From NCBI RefSeq assembly GCF_026213295.1, contig NC_079414.1:16689897-16753896 (forward strand): a DNA stretch of 64,000 nt. The letters run 5' to 3'. Positions 48,959 through 62,900 of the stretch are shown here, piece after piece. Source of the stretch: Gadus chalcogrammus. Its lineage: Eukaryota; Chordata; Actinopteri; Gadiformes; Gadidae. How positions within the stretch are numbered: position 1 is the stretch's first letter; each line of letters starts with the position of its first letter. Below the pieces are notes generated by a model, which worked only from the letters and a program-made list of their open reading frames with translations, ran no database searches and was not told the DNA's origin. A program made the position numbers and the translations under genes.

Positions 48959-49487
48959 AGCATGAAGAGTGGAGCTCAGCAGTGTGAACAGTATAGAAGG
49001 GGATTACGAAGGGAAGAATGGACTTGATGGACAGGATATATCTGCTGCTTGGCCACATTACCACAGACTCTGACAGTAGTAGAAGGCTGTTACATGCACG
49101 CAGAGTACTAGCAAGGCTGGATATCTCTCTCAAAAAACTTTTTTGCTTTGCCTCTTCTTCTTGGAGGATTTTCTATTGTGCAAGAACATAGGAAGTGATT
49201 CGCAAATTTATGGCAATACATTTATTACTCATTGTAATCATGCAGTCCGAAAGATAGAAAAACCGACAGACACACACATATTCATATACACATGCACATG
49301 CACATGCAAATTCACACGCGCACACACACACACACACACACACCAAAACCCCCACACACACACCCCCAACCAACACAGACACAAACACAATCCCCTTGGG
49401 CTTGGCTGAAGTTTTATTTAATCTCAGCAAGGCTACTTGAGCAGTAACAGACTAATCCTATAAGCATTAGCACCAGGAGTGTGGCAA

Positions 49488-49624
<137 letters not shown>

Positions 49625-49674
49625 TATATGTACAGAGAGTTCCCTCTCCCTCTCTGTCCCCAACCCCGCCTCAC

Positions 49675-49786
49675 CTTCTGCGCCGCGGCGTCTGTTGTGA
49701 TGTGGTCCATATCCGCCTCCTCCATCTCCCCTACCCTCAGACGACTCACCACCACCGAGCCCCCCGCACACACACCATCAGAGGAC
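49675..49786 (-). CDS. inpp4b: inpp4b exon E1 (first visible exon)
   Basis: The acceptor is CTTGCCGCAG (AG at 49787-49788) and the donor is CAGAAG/GTGAGG at 49675/49674. One base completes a codon from an unseen upstream exon, then it reads SSDGVCAGGSVVVSRLRVGE, MEEADMDHITTDAAAQK. It is 112 bp and ends in phase 0. The MGEIE..ADHITTD-type segment directly after the C2 domain is typical of INPP4B. The preceding exon must end after two codon bases; I did not find it up to 64000. Confidence 0.93.
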
Positions 49787-50023
49787 CTGCGGCAAGACAC
49801 AGAGAGAGAGGGAATATCAATATGAATCCATATTTCTTAGTGGTAAAAACAAATAGAATAGCGGGAATTATTAGATACTGGCTTCTCCGCCTCGCGGCAC
49901 AGTATGCACAATGGGCGAATTAAAAACCTGGGTCCTTGCAGACCCCGAGCCCCCTCAACGGCCCGTTGAGATGCATATGAAAATACCTTATGCATATTAC
50001 ATACATGTGTATACAGTAGTAAA

Positions 50024-50040
50024 CACAAACACACACACGC

Positions 50041-50082
<42 letters not shown>

Positions 50083-50102
50083 ACACGCACACACACACAC
50101 AC
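50024..50102. repeat. (CA)n microsatellite
   Basis: CA units with several CG and GA variants. Confidence 0.94.
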
Positions 50103-51467
50103 AGTAAATATCATACCAACCAACCAATGGTGGGCATATAATCAAGTTAATATTAATTATGCTACTAAATTCACTATTAACAGATCTAAATATGCCTACT
50201 GCTCTTTGATGACGTTGCAAGGCAATAATGTCTCCAAAATGGAGAGTTGTTTTCAAAGAGAATATTCTCCTTTTGCTAGAGTTCTTTGACATGTTTGTGT
50301 TGTTTTGACTGCTATGTAGCTTGACATGGAATTTCCATATCTCACCTGCGGGAGTCTGGCTGTAATCTCCTCAGAGATGATGTCAAAAGGCAGACGACTT
50401 AATGTGACACACATTCTGTGTCCTTTGACAGTTACCGTCTGGTTAGAAACATTCTTGTCATAGCGAATCTAAAGGCTTTAGCGTTTACAACTGCGACGAT
50501 ATCACCTTGGGGTAATTAACCAAACCGTGGGTTGAGTTGTTGGCTGACGCAGCGCTATCTGCTAAACTCAGCTCCCTTTACCCACTGTCGACAAGCTGTG
50601 TTTAAATGGATCTATTTACACGTGCGCTGAAACAGGCACAGCTTCCCTAATTCTGTTAATTGTGTTTATTTATAGATGTCTTTTCTTTGGACCTCCAACC
50701 TGCATTTGAGTAAATCAACCCTGTTTTTGAACAAAATGTATTTTTGTTTGTGCTCATACGAGAGAAATAGAGGAAAGATATTCGTACATATGCACAGTTT
50801 TTTTTTTATTGATGGCAAATCCCTTTTTTCAGTTCAAAAACACTGTTCCAGGGTAGAATTTCCTGGAACAGGAGGGGGCGACGAGGAACCCAGCAGTGGA
50901 AAGCCAGAGACAAAATGGGGACCATCAGAGACGCATCAGGAACGCATTATCCCCTCTCACAGCACGACTCGGCGACAATGAGGAAAACAATCGGGTTATG
51001 ATACACAGGGAAATCTACAGGGAGACAATGCTAATGATATAATTTCATCCACATAGGCTTGCTATGCTAACTTGGTAATGCTAAGTCCTCCTCTTGATAA
51101 CCACTATAGGGAAATTATAGCAGGTGCTGATGCTAACGCTAAGTGTAGAGGGCCTCCATAGAAACTATACCTATATCAGGAGGAAAACGATGCCAAATTG
51201 TCCGTGTAGCTTCTCCATAAAAAGGCCACATTTCGATATCAGGGAGGTGGCCAATAACAATCTCTTAACCAATGACGTTGCTATGATTAAGGAGGTAATA
51301 GAAAATCTATAGTATTGGCTGAAAGACAGACATCCTCAAAATGAAGAATAATGATCCCTGGACAAGGCAGGAGCCAGTTGGACCCGCTGAAATAGAGCTA
51401 TCCGTAATGCACTCACTTTCACTCCATGCTGACAGAAATTATGCCATGTCCAAGAGCCAGCTAATGG

Positions 51468-51470
<3 letters not shown>

Positions 51471-51535
<65 letters not shown>
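51471..51535. repeat. (GA)n microsatellite
   Basis: About 32 pure GA units. Confidence 0.96.
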
Positions 51536-51538
<3 letters not shown>

Positions 51539-51938
51539 AGAGAGATATAAGGAGTAGAAAGCTTGGCAGAGTCTTAGAAAATGGCAGGCCAGTCAGGAGG
51601 GGAGAGAGAGAGGCGCATTTCAAGGCCAGGCCATCTCTGCTGGGAAGAGGGGGAGGAGGGAGTAAGTTTGATGACTCCCCCCAGGGGAAGGCGAGGTGGG
51701 AGAATAGGTGCAGAGGGAAAAGGAGATCCATCCGGAGCACCGGAGGAGAGGATGGGGAATTAGGGAGGGACGGAGCCGGGGTAAAAAAAAATAGAAAAGC
51801 GGGTGCAGTTTGGACAGTGTAAGTTTAACTTAGTGTCTTACAACAGTCCCAGAGCAAGGGAAGTAATGTTGGCTGGATTATAAATCAAATTAATGTCCCT
51901 TGCTAGACACCTGTCTCAGCGTTTGCTTCTCCACGCTG

Positions 51939-52135
51939 CCCCCCCCCCCCCCCCCCTTATCCTTCATCCCACATCACCATCATCCGCCTTTCCTCTCTGT
52001 TCCTGTCTCGCTCTCTCCCTCTCTCTCCGTCTCTCCGTCCATCCCCTTCCCCTCCTAACTCTTCTCTCGCTTCTCTCTTCCTCCTCCTCACTCTCCCTCC
52101 CACTCACTGTCTATCTCTCTCTCTCTCTGCTGAGT
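51939..52135. repeat. C18 homopolymer and CT-rich tract
   Basis: An 18-base C run at 51939-51956 followed by degenerate CTCTC/CCTC sequence. Confidence 0.88.
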
Positions 52136-53720
52136 ACTGGGGCGCAGTAGAAGAAAGTCACCCTGACTTTGAAAAAACAGTGTGAGCTGACAGTCGCCTT
52201 ACACATAATGGAGAGAGAGAGGGCGAGAGTGAGAGAGAGAGAGAGAGCAGAGGAGATTAACATGCATCACATTTAGTGTTTGGTCTTCCCGAGGCAAACG
52301 GTTCTTGTAGCTCGGACCGGCTACTCTTCAGATTGTCTCGGTCCATCCACTAATGAAAGTTCCCGACTGGAAGCAACCACGAGGACATCTGTAGAAAATC
52401 TCTCATGGATAAATGATTTATGCATATTAGAGAAAGAGATCAAGAGGGATGCTGCCAGTTACAGATCTACCGGTTATTATACCCACACAATATGAGTTAT
52501 CATATATCTATACCTATAACTATACCTAGAGTACTAATACGAACCTCCACAGTATATAACTGTGGGTGCTTGTGCGTCGTATAGATTATTGATTTATGCT
52601 TTTGGGAGTTATTAAACCTATGAATAGTTTCGATATATCAAAGCTGTACTTTTTGCACCCACAGTGCTAATAAGAAACTGCCCAGCTCATATTGAAATAT
52701 CTCTACATATATTTTGGTGAAAAAACAAATCTGCATATCTACTGCACTCCTCCATCGATGTCATGACCCCCACCACAACCACTACCAACACCCCCATGCA
52801 TCCCCCCGGGCCCCCCCATCTCTCTCCGTGCCTCTCTCCGTCTGTTGGAGCTGGCGTGGGCACAAATCTGCAGATTGCTCCTTGCCTGAGATCTCATCCT
52901 TCCATAAATCCAATTGGCCCAGGATTACTTTTATGACAACACTTAATCAGACAGCTTTGTTAAAGTGACAAAAATAATGTGCTTAAAACCTTCCGTCGCC
53001 GCGAATCTGGCACCGCTGAAAAGGGGACGTCTTATCAAGGAGGCAACGTTCTATTTAAAAAGCTGATCTCCATTTAAAATCCCATCCCGCCGGTTACACA
53101 AACACGCCATTCCCCCGTGTGCCACACGTCAGCGAGCGTGGGAGTCCTGGCGCCCGATGGCGGCACTGGAACTGACTCTCTTCACGGTATCTCCCGAGGC
53201 TCTGGACGGAGATGGGAGGTTTGACGGCGTCTCGCGCTGAAGCGCTAGCTGTGACCCCTGTTTGATTCCCAGCTTCGGTCCTGCGCTTTTGTTCGAGCGT
53301 CCCATTGCCTGGTCCCTCTTCACTGTTTCGCCCCATACAAGCAGCCTCGTGAGACCGTCCTGATCCCGAACCCTCACGTCATCGTGGTTTCTGTCTGGCC
53401 TGGATCCCATAATTTGAACGGGAGCTCCCTTCCTCTCAATGGGATCCATGGGGTTTTAGTTTGTGTCGAACAAGGAGTGCCGCAGTCTGCCAAATTTAAT
53501 TTAATTTTTTCCGCCAAAACAGATTGAACAACGATGTTGAAACTGAAAAAGAATAGCAGATATCTGCAGAGGGGGCTTTTCTCTTATAAGAATTTTTTGT
53601 TGCTTTCAACAGAGTCATAAAGAGTGAATGGAGCCGAGGGTCCCTCTGAACCACTGGAGTGTATTTTCTTTTAACAACGTCAGGCTGCAGCCATATTTGG
53701 AAATCAATTGCTTTCCAAGC

Positions 53721-53801
53721 AGTATTCAAGTTTGGGTTTCACTATGAAACCAGGCTGGGCAGCAAGACTGATATTCATAGTGAAAACCAAACTTGAATAC
53801 T
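53721..53801. repeat. 81-bp hairpin: 28-bp arms, 25-bp loop
   Basis: The arms 53721-53748 and 53774-53801 are reverse complements with a single mismatch (AGTATTCAAGTTTGG..TTCACTATGAA). The loop is 53749-53773. No tandem copies are seen nearby. The size would fit a microRNA-like precursor or a minimal MITE, but sequence alone does not decide this. Confidence 0.92.
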
Positions 53802-54693
53802 TTGATGATCTCACAAGGCTACCATAGAGGCATAGAAAGTCCATTCAAAATATAAACACAGAATAATCTGAGACACCATATTACTAACTTTGCGAGATGT
53901 AAAGAACATTCGGGGGCATTTTTACAAAAGCATTGTGTGCTTGGACACAAACAATGTTGTTTTCCTAACTAATGATTGCCTCAAGTTATTCGACTTTGCA
54001 TGATCTGCAAACAGTACTCCCCAGTGTTACCATGATCCTTGTCACACAAGAGAAGGTTACTCGGCATCAGACAGAGGTTTTTTTTGTACACACTGTTTGC
54101 CGTCCAAAAGAGGAAGCTATAGAAGGGCAGTATGTCGTCAGGAAGCACTGGCAGAGCTAACTTTGAAAAGAGATAGGAACTGCACCAACGCATTAAGCTA
54201 CTGCAAATGGAACAACTGTTGTTAGACGTTTCCGACACGACTTTCACACTCACACCCACTTGTTTTACATCACAGGTCAGACTCAAATGAGGCAAGCTGG
54301 CTCCATAAGACTCTATCTTGAGTACATACACTTCAGCAACAGAGACTTCATTGAAAACTTCATCAAGAAATGTTCTACTTTGACCTATTTTTAGTCAGGG
54401 AACTGTCGAGATACAATTGGTGTCAGAGAGACTCTTTCCAGTTGCTGGCGACGGTTTAAAGGAGTCGCTACAATGTCATAAAACCCTTTGCAGATCTCAA
54501 TAGAAACCCATCAGGGCTAGAGGGGGAAAATACTTTACAGCTCTAAAACCTTCTTACAATATCTGAGCATTCTTGATATGAGATAGGCCCTACCATTTCC
54601 TGGAGAACTTCACAGATTGCTTCTTACACTCTCATTCTCACACCCAAACAAACACTGTCATTGTTACACTCGCACACACATGCTCTATCTCGT

Positions 54694-54943
<250 letters not shown>

Positions 54944-56900
54944 ACACAAAGTCTTTCTCTCTCATCCATGCACGCACATTGTTACATGCACACACGAGGA
55001 AACCTCTCGGGCAGTGCTACGGCTGTCAGGTGTGTTCCTCCCCAGGAAGCAGGCCGAGAGGCAGGCTACTGACAGGGGAACCAGCAGGGCCGCAGCAGCT
55101 CAGCCCGTCACCACCGGCCCCTCATTAGGGGCCCACACTTCAGCAGTGAGACAGGGGGGACACACGCACCACCATCTACATCTGCTTTCACACCCCTCAC
55201 CATGCAACCTGTCCTCCGAACACCCAGCGCCTCCGGGAGGACAACCTACCAGCCAACACCTCGCAACGGGGAAAGATGTAACGTGTCCGCACGTATCAAA
55301 AAAGTGAAGCGCCGAGGCACGGGGACACAAACAATGAACAACAACAGTTACAGTGACACGTCAGGCAGTGAACTGCGGTCGGGGTAGTTGACCTATATAA
55401 AAAGCAGGAAGGAGCTAAGTGTAGTGACAGATGGGAGATGGATGGAGGACGATCGCTACACCACCACGAGGGCTTTAGTGGAGGTGGGGCAGAGTGGAAG
55501 TGAATAAGCACAGGAGTGTGGGAGTCAGCGGTAAGGGGGCCGGGTAGTGGGGAGGCCTGGATGCCGGGACTCCATCAACGTGACATCACCGCTGGCATTG
55601 TTCAAGCAGCCGGGCAGACACGCGCAGTTATCGCACACACGCGCACACACGCCCACACACGCGCACACACTAACTGGGCCTGTGTGGAAAAGTCCCGCCC
55701 CACACCCACAGTGTTTCCCTAATAAAGAACCCTGCTCCCGATTCCTCCTGATGAGGTAAACAGAGGCCGCATTAGGCTTCATGTAAAATTCACTCCGACT
55801 TGCTTGCATAAGTGAAGAGATAAAATATGTGAAAAATATATGTGTGTTACACTGCACAAACTAGGCCAAATTGCATCATCTTCCTTAAGTTGATATTCAT
55901 CACTTAGCGGGGAATGCAGTGGACGGTGGTGTTTGAGCACGTGAAAGGTCGCAGGTAATTATTCTCATGTGAATAGAGGGCAGACTGGGAGACTGGATAT
56001 ATATTTACAGAGTATTATGTGTGTTATCGTTTCACTGTAATATCCGGGGCCTTTCAGACTGGATATGGACTGTTAGAGGCCTTCCGATTAAATGCACTAC
56101 ATCATAAGAAGGAATAGCACTCAATGACAAGAATGGAAAAGAGAATTTGCTTACAAAGGAACGCAACCCTAGAACAACAAAAACAACAATGACAAACGAT
56201 AGAAACATTGAAACCACACGTCACCCTGGAGACCTGACAGCCACTGCGTGAATCGCACGGCGCCAGATGTGTGTTAGGGAGAGGCAATTTGTGCGACGGT
56301 AATGTGGCCTGGGGTTTTGGATGGGAGTTAACACTGTGTCAGATCCCCCCGTCGCAGCGCCTCAATAATGTATACCCCCGTGTCTTTATTTGGTAAGTAA
56401 TTATGGAACGCCCCAGCGACACACAGAGGCACGTGTGACACGGTGATCGGAGAGCGTAAACTCACAATCAATGGGAAACATAATTGGATTTGGTTGTGCG
56501 CACACACTCACACGTACACACTGCCATAAACATACACACGCAAACGCACACGCGGTTTGCTTCTGTGAACTATCACCTGTAGATTTTCAATACATCGGAC
56601 TAATTGGCGCCGGGACTCAACTTAATTTATTGAAAGCGTGTGTCTTCAATGTTTGTGTGCATTTATCTGTTCTAGATAACACAATACCATGATATTTCAG
56701 ATGATGCAATAGGAGTGAGAGAGTGGAAAGAACTGAGCAACCTAACCGAGGGATTGTCACCACTCACAAGTTTCTCTTGTTTTTCCACTCTTAAAGAGCA
56801 TGTTTTCAAATGAAACCTCAAGCTATCCTAAATAAGAACAGATCTGAAAGCATCTGCAAAACATCTAAACATCGTGTTTTCAAATACCCCCGCGATGTCC

Positions 56901-56951
56901 CAAGACACTTGCATTGTCTCAACATAGAGAGAAAGAGGGGGAGGGAGACAT

Positions 56952-56997
<46 letters not shown>

Positions 56998-59900
56998 TGA
57001 GAGAAAGGAAGAGACAGTGGTATTGGGTATTGACAAAGTGTTGGAGTGCAACAAAAGAGAGAGTGCGATGGAAAGAGATAAAGATAGAGATAAGTAGAGT
57101 GAGATAACATAAAGGGAGATGGGGAATGAGAGATAAGGACAGAAACAGAGAGGGGGAGCAAGAAAAAAAGAGAGATAACTATACCGATAAAGTGAGGTAG
57201 AGAAAAATGTAACCAACATCGCTGCTATTGAGACTGAGTCTTCATGATCATCGTGATAAAGGCCTCATAATCATTTCTCAACAATCTGCGAACGGGCTGA
57301 CAAGCCAGTGTCCCTGTGTGTTTACGTAAAAACAGATGGCTCTCGCGCAGTAATTGCATCTGAGGGGAAAGAAGCCTACTCACGCTGTATCTGCAACGAC
57401 AGTTCCAGACAACCACCCATCTCTTTTTTTCGCTTTTGCTCGGGGGGGACGGTGGCGGCTTCTACTGGTGCAGTTTTGCTTGTCTTCATCGTGTGTATCA
57501 TTGCTCACATTCAATACGAAAAGATTGAAGCCTACAGGATTGCCAGAGAGGATTGCGCTGAGATTGGAACCATTAAAGTGTGTACACGGAGAACACAACA
57601 ACAACAACAACAACATCAACAACTACGAGCAGGCTCAAGCGTTCTGTGGGCTGATATCTGTCATACTCCTGAATTAGCATGAGCTTAAAATGCTGCCTGG
57701 GGTTGGAAAATATAGAAAGGAAAAGTGAAGTATTTTAGCATTTATTTTGTGTCCGTGTTATTTACTCTTTCAAAAAGACAGCCTTTTTAGGAAATTGTGA
57801 TTGATGTGGTTTGAAGGGTTATCTGAGGTTGTGTATATATATTTATATGACTGAGATGAAATAAATGTTCTAGTGTAGTAAACAGTGCTTCTAAATAAAT
57901 TGCAATGCTCTTTTATGTTCGAGTAATATTTGACTACGATGGTTACTTGCCATCTCCTGTGCGATGCAATTCGTCAAGGCCTTAGCACACAATAACGACT
58001 TAATTTAAAAAGTTGAACCATTCATTCGCAACATATAAATTTACCACCATGTACTGCTTGCCTGCTTGGCAAACTCGGCTCTATATTTTTTTTCGTTTAA
58101 AGTTCTGGCTTTTACTATGTTCAAGAAAAACGAAAAACTAAATATAATCTAGTTTTGTACAATTCGTTTTAACTGGCCAACAAGATTATCCCTGTCAAAG
58201 GAGCTCGCCTCAGTGAACACAACCTGTCCTTACTGCAAGATTATCATCGCTCTACCACTGCGGACCTGCTCCGATTGTGATGCGGTCTGCCACTAGTGAC
58301 CTTTATGTGCAAGTATCAAGACAGGGCTGTCCATCTGGGGGGTTGAGTTCTTCCTATAGGGGGTCCTTGGAGCGGTTGTCCTGTGGCTGCGGTCAAACAC
58401 TGAACATACATGTTTACACAACCCCTTCAGATGGGAGGACCTCAGTATTTGTCTGTTTCTATGACAACAGGAATGGGCATTATCTGAGTAAACCACATTA
58501 TCTGAGCAAAGGAACCCCCCTTGTAGCCGTTGTGGTATCATGGGCCTTGTTCACCGAGTGGCTATCCCCTACACAGCTAGCATTAAGAACCACGAAGCCC
58601 GTAGTCGGACCATCTTCAGCTGCAGTATGTACCATTTAAACCCCGGAAAAACTTAATGTGGCAAAATGGCATGCAACCAGGCTGGCTGGGCCACAGGCAG
58701 TTAATACAACCAGGTGAAGTTGATGCTCACCTGAAGCCTAATCCAAACAGACACATGTCTCCAAAGTGTAGTAGTACTTATGAATTCCTTACTGAATAGA
58801 TCCTTCTCAGTAACTAATGAGCAGGTAGTGACAATACATCTTGCTTGTTTGATGGTCGACACGAACCCCCTAAACACTATACTATGAGGAGAAATGTCAA
58901 CTGTGTATGTTCCGATGCAGCACCCAGGCTGCCACTGTCAATTGGCCTACTCGCGCAAATCGACTTAAAAAGATACCGAAAAGATATCAGCTAGCGAGAA
59001 AGAGAAATGGTTTCCTCCTTGTTCTAGGTCGTTAAGGATGTTTCCATCTCTGGCGGTTGCATGCGTCACCTGTAGAGCTACATAGGGATGGGGTTGTTAG
59101 ATTGGAGGGCTTGAACGGATCCATGAAGACATAATGGAAACCAGGAGAAGAGTTGGAAATCACCCCAGGGGAGCGTACACTAACAAGCTGTTATCTATGT
59201 TATGGTACATCCATCGTCAGAGAGGATGGAAGGGTGTGATTGTGTGTGTATATGTGTACCGGTATGCATGTGTGTGTGAAAAGGCACACACGTGTGCAAT
59301 CGTGCACCTCTTATGAGCGTGTGAATCTGCAAACTACGGCAAATTGAGACGTAGCGCGATCGGGTGTAATTCGCGGTCCTGAACTGCTGCGCTGATGTCG
59401 GCAGGCAGTAAGCCATTGTTGTGCTGTTGCTCCTCCATTGATTCTGGCTGGCAGGAGAGGGGATGGGGATGTCTCTGGGAACTGATGAATCCAGCGAGGG
59501 TTTTTCATTTTTTTCGAGTTCAGAGGAATCATGCCCACCTAATCGCCCCGGAGGCATAACTACATGCCACTTCTCCTGCTGCCATAGACACAGGCACACA
59601 CACACACAAACACACACAAATGCATGTGCAAGCCAGCACAAACAAGAGCACATATACACACGCATACACATATGAACATATCCCCCTAGTGTGATATGTG
59701 GTAGCAAGGACAGGGGTGCAGCTGGGTATGTCACCCTGCCCTGTTAAATGATATTTAGGCTGTCAGGTAAGGAAGCACGAAGCAAATTGCCAGAGAAAGA
59801 TTGTTTCTACTCTGTATCCCCAGCCAATACATCACTGCCTGATTCCATCTCAAAGTTACAGAGATGCGAGACGGAAGCAGGAGAAAGGGAGGTATGAGTA

Positions 59901-62900
59901 AGAGGAGAAAGCACGAGCAGTTTCTCACAAGACAACACGGATTAAGGAAAAAAAGAGGAAATGGCTTTAGAATTCATGGTGCTAATCCTCTCCCCCCGAG
60001 CAGTTTACCACCTTGGCAGCTTCAAGAGCAGAGCTTTTACAAAACATCTTTGGTGACTTGCACTGATCTGTCAAAAGTGACAATAGCACTCTGAAATTAT
60101 GTTGGTCACACTTTTTTAATTGGCTAGCTTTAGACAGCTAAATGATAAAAAAGATGTGCTCATTTATCTATTTGAAACTCTTGTGAAACTGGCAACAGAC
60201 ATGGTTTCCATAAAAGCAGCCGGTAATCCCTGGTTTCACTTCCGGACCAAAGGCCTGCTGCTGTCTGAGATAGTTTGATCACTGAAGACTTCCAGCGTTG
60301 ACTTACTGACCCCCAATCAATAACTTGTTGTTGTTTAACCAGACAACCATGGCTTGGGTTAAATGAATAGCATTAGCTCTCCACAACTCAGACTGTAGCT
60401 GTGCCGTTTATAAAGGAATAGCTGTCCCCAGTTTCAGAATTTGAACCAAGTAGAACATTGTTTAGAATAGAATGACCACACTGGCAGGCTTATAATTTCA
60501 AACAATAATACCGTAGCCTAACCTCTTTGCATAATCCAATCAATCACATTAATCTTACACTTGCACTACCTAATAGATATTCAAATGCACTCACTTGGCT
60601 ATCTTTAAATGCATGTTTTTCCTACAGGGAATCCCTGGAGTTTGCCCAACACAAGACCTTTTGTGCGGGGCCAGACACACCACAACGCATATAAATTCAC
60701 TCCATCTCATTATTAACGGCAACGCACGCAAGTGGCCCTTCCGCATGTTCATACAACACAAGCGAGATCATCCCAACTGTGTCCACACTACAAGTCAACG
60801 TGAAGTACCCCTTGTAATGCTAACAGGCAGATGCATTACACAACAGATACATCAGCATGCCTGGCTGGTTGAGCGCCCAAGCGCCTTGTAGTGGCACGTT
60901 GGTCAGTTCTGTTTACAGGGTTGTTAGCACCAAAGCATTGTTTGATTTAAACTGTCCAATGCAAAGCTACTTACCTTTCAACTATTGTTTGTAGTGTTTT
61001 TCCAATTTGAAACTGTATTTCATTTACTACTATTTAGAGATTTGGTAAACCCTTCAACCACAGAGACTGAAATCAAATGAATCTAAGGTTGTGGACATTG
61101 GGGATCGAACCCAGTGCCTTTCGGTAACCACATGGAATAACTGAATAAGCAGAAGTGTTGACATCCATACATAATGACTCTTGATGATGTGTGAACAAAT
61201 AATGAGAGGTGCTTAACCATCAGGTTGGCTGAATTTGTTGTTGTGCTGCTTTTATTCCACCTCTTGAAGCCCTAGCAAAAACTGGTTACACTGTATAGAA
61301 TAGTAAGAATATACTTGCACACACATCTCCCCATAGATGTGGTGGATGTGAGGTTGTTAAAGGTTGTTCAATGAAAACACACAAGCCCTTATTTCTGAGA
61401 TAGTCTTGCATTGCAAGGCACCGAAACAACAAAGCAGTACCTCTTTGTCCTTTGTTCAATAAAACAGAAACAAGAAAATAAGAATTTAACAGCACTGCCG
61501 AATACAACAAGACAACTGCTCTCTTTTGCTTTCTCTCCTTTCCTTGCAATTTTTGTCCTCATTTACATCTTCCCTTCATTTGGACAAGGACTTGGCATGA
61601 GTTGCTCCCCTCTAGACCGGCCGAGCCAAACGACTGGGCAGATTTATTGAAGTAAGCTCTCTGTCTTTGGCTCCCAACGCCACATTTCCCTCGTTTTCCC
61701 CTTTATTTATGCACATTGGAGGAGATGAGATACTGAGATACTGTCACAACGATGGGAGCTATGGCCGGTGACGCTGGCCTCCATGTTTATTCACCACCGT
61801 GTGTTCAAGTTCCCATTCGCTCTATTTAATTATACTATATTATATATGTCCATTATACACACGTTGTCTGTCGTCTGAGTTGGAAAAGTGAAAGTAAAGT
61901 ATATCCTGTCTTAACGGAAGGGGGTTGAGATGTCTAGCAAGGTGTTGGCCTTGAAGACCGACTGGTAATTTGGTTTATGTGTACGAAAGACTGGGTTTTA
62001 TCACTGTGCATTTATTCTTGTTTTCCTGAATAAGTATGCTTTTTTTTTTTGCATAGCCAATGTTCTTCATTGTTCTGCAACATGATTGTTTTGGTTTTCA
62101 TAAAATCCAAACCACATCCAATCCTTTGTGGAAGCGGGAGATGGTTTTGTTTAAACATGGATCAGCCACGAGGACGGGATGAACTCGGGTTTACAGCCTA
62201 GGGTGACCAGGCACCACTGACACAGGGACACCTGATACAGAAGTGTCTGCAAAATGAACTGGGTTAGAATCACCCCTATCCTTCAAACTCCCTATTGCTG
62301 CAAGAAGAAATACAACACTATCCATTCGTAGTTTGCGTTTGCTTGTTGCTATTCATATTTGTGGACTTTCCGTTAGCTTACAGTTTTTATGGATGACATG
62401 TACGTGGATCATTTTTAACTATTTCGCGGTTCTAGGTCAGTTGTTCAAAGAACTGATCGTGTACCATCAAGCTGGAAGCAAACCCACACATGTCAAAGCA
62501 TGACTGCCCATCTTGAATGAATAAGTGAATATCATATTCAGGGTTCTCCCCAAGTAATGTAACAGTGGCGCTGTGCCACCATGCTCCTTTCAGCTACCAT
62601 GTGACTCTTAGCTGTTGTCTAATTTCAGAAAGGGTTAAATTATTTTTTCAAAAAAACTTCAAAACTACAATATCATAAGTAAGTGCTGTGTGGTAAATGT
62701 CAGTCGCTTTCGGATGCACTCTCTGCCGGAGTCCGACTCGGTCAGGGCAAAGCTCAATCCACGGGGTCGGTTGGTCGGGTGTGCGAAGCGTGTCACAAAC
62801 CCGACCACCCGTGGCTAAAAAGGACCAGGAGCATCAGAAGATTCAATTTTCTGCCTTGCTCTGTGTTTAATATAATGGGTGGTTATTGATGGCGCCATGA

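Noticed and set aside
50347..50469. Exon immediately preceding E1 of inpp4b
   Set aside because: In its good frame it ends in phase 0, which would put a stop early in E1 (GTC CTC TGA). The sequence does not resemble the end of the C2 domain.
57308..57682. Plus-strand 124-codon frame with a hydrophobic segment (VLLVFIVCIIAHIQ)
   Set aside because: One hydrophobic stretch and a Gln run from CAA repeats are not enough. No family, splice or promoter context is visible.
58277..58639. Plus-strand 120-codon frame
   Set aside because: No domain or splice support. The composition is not gene-like and there is no conserved neighbour.
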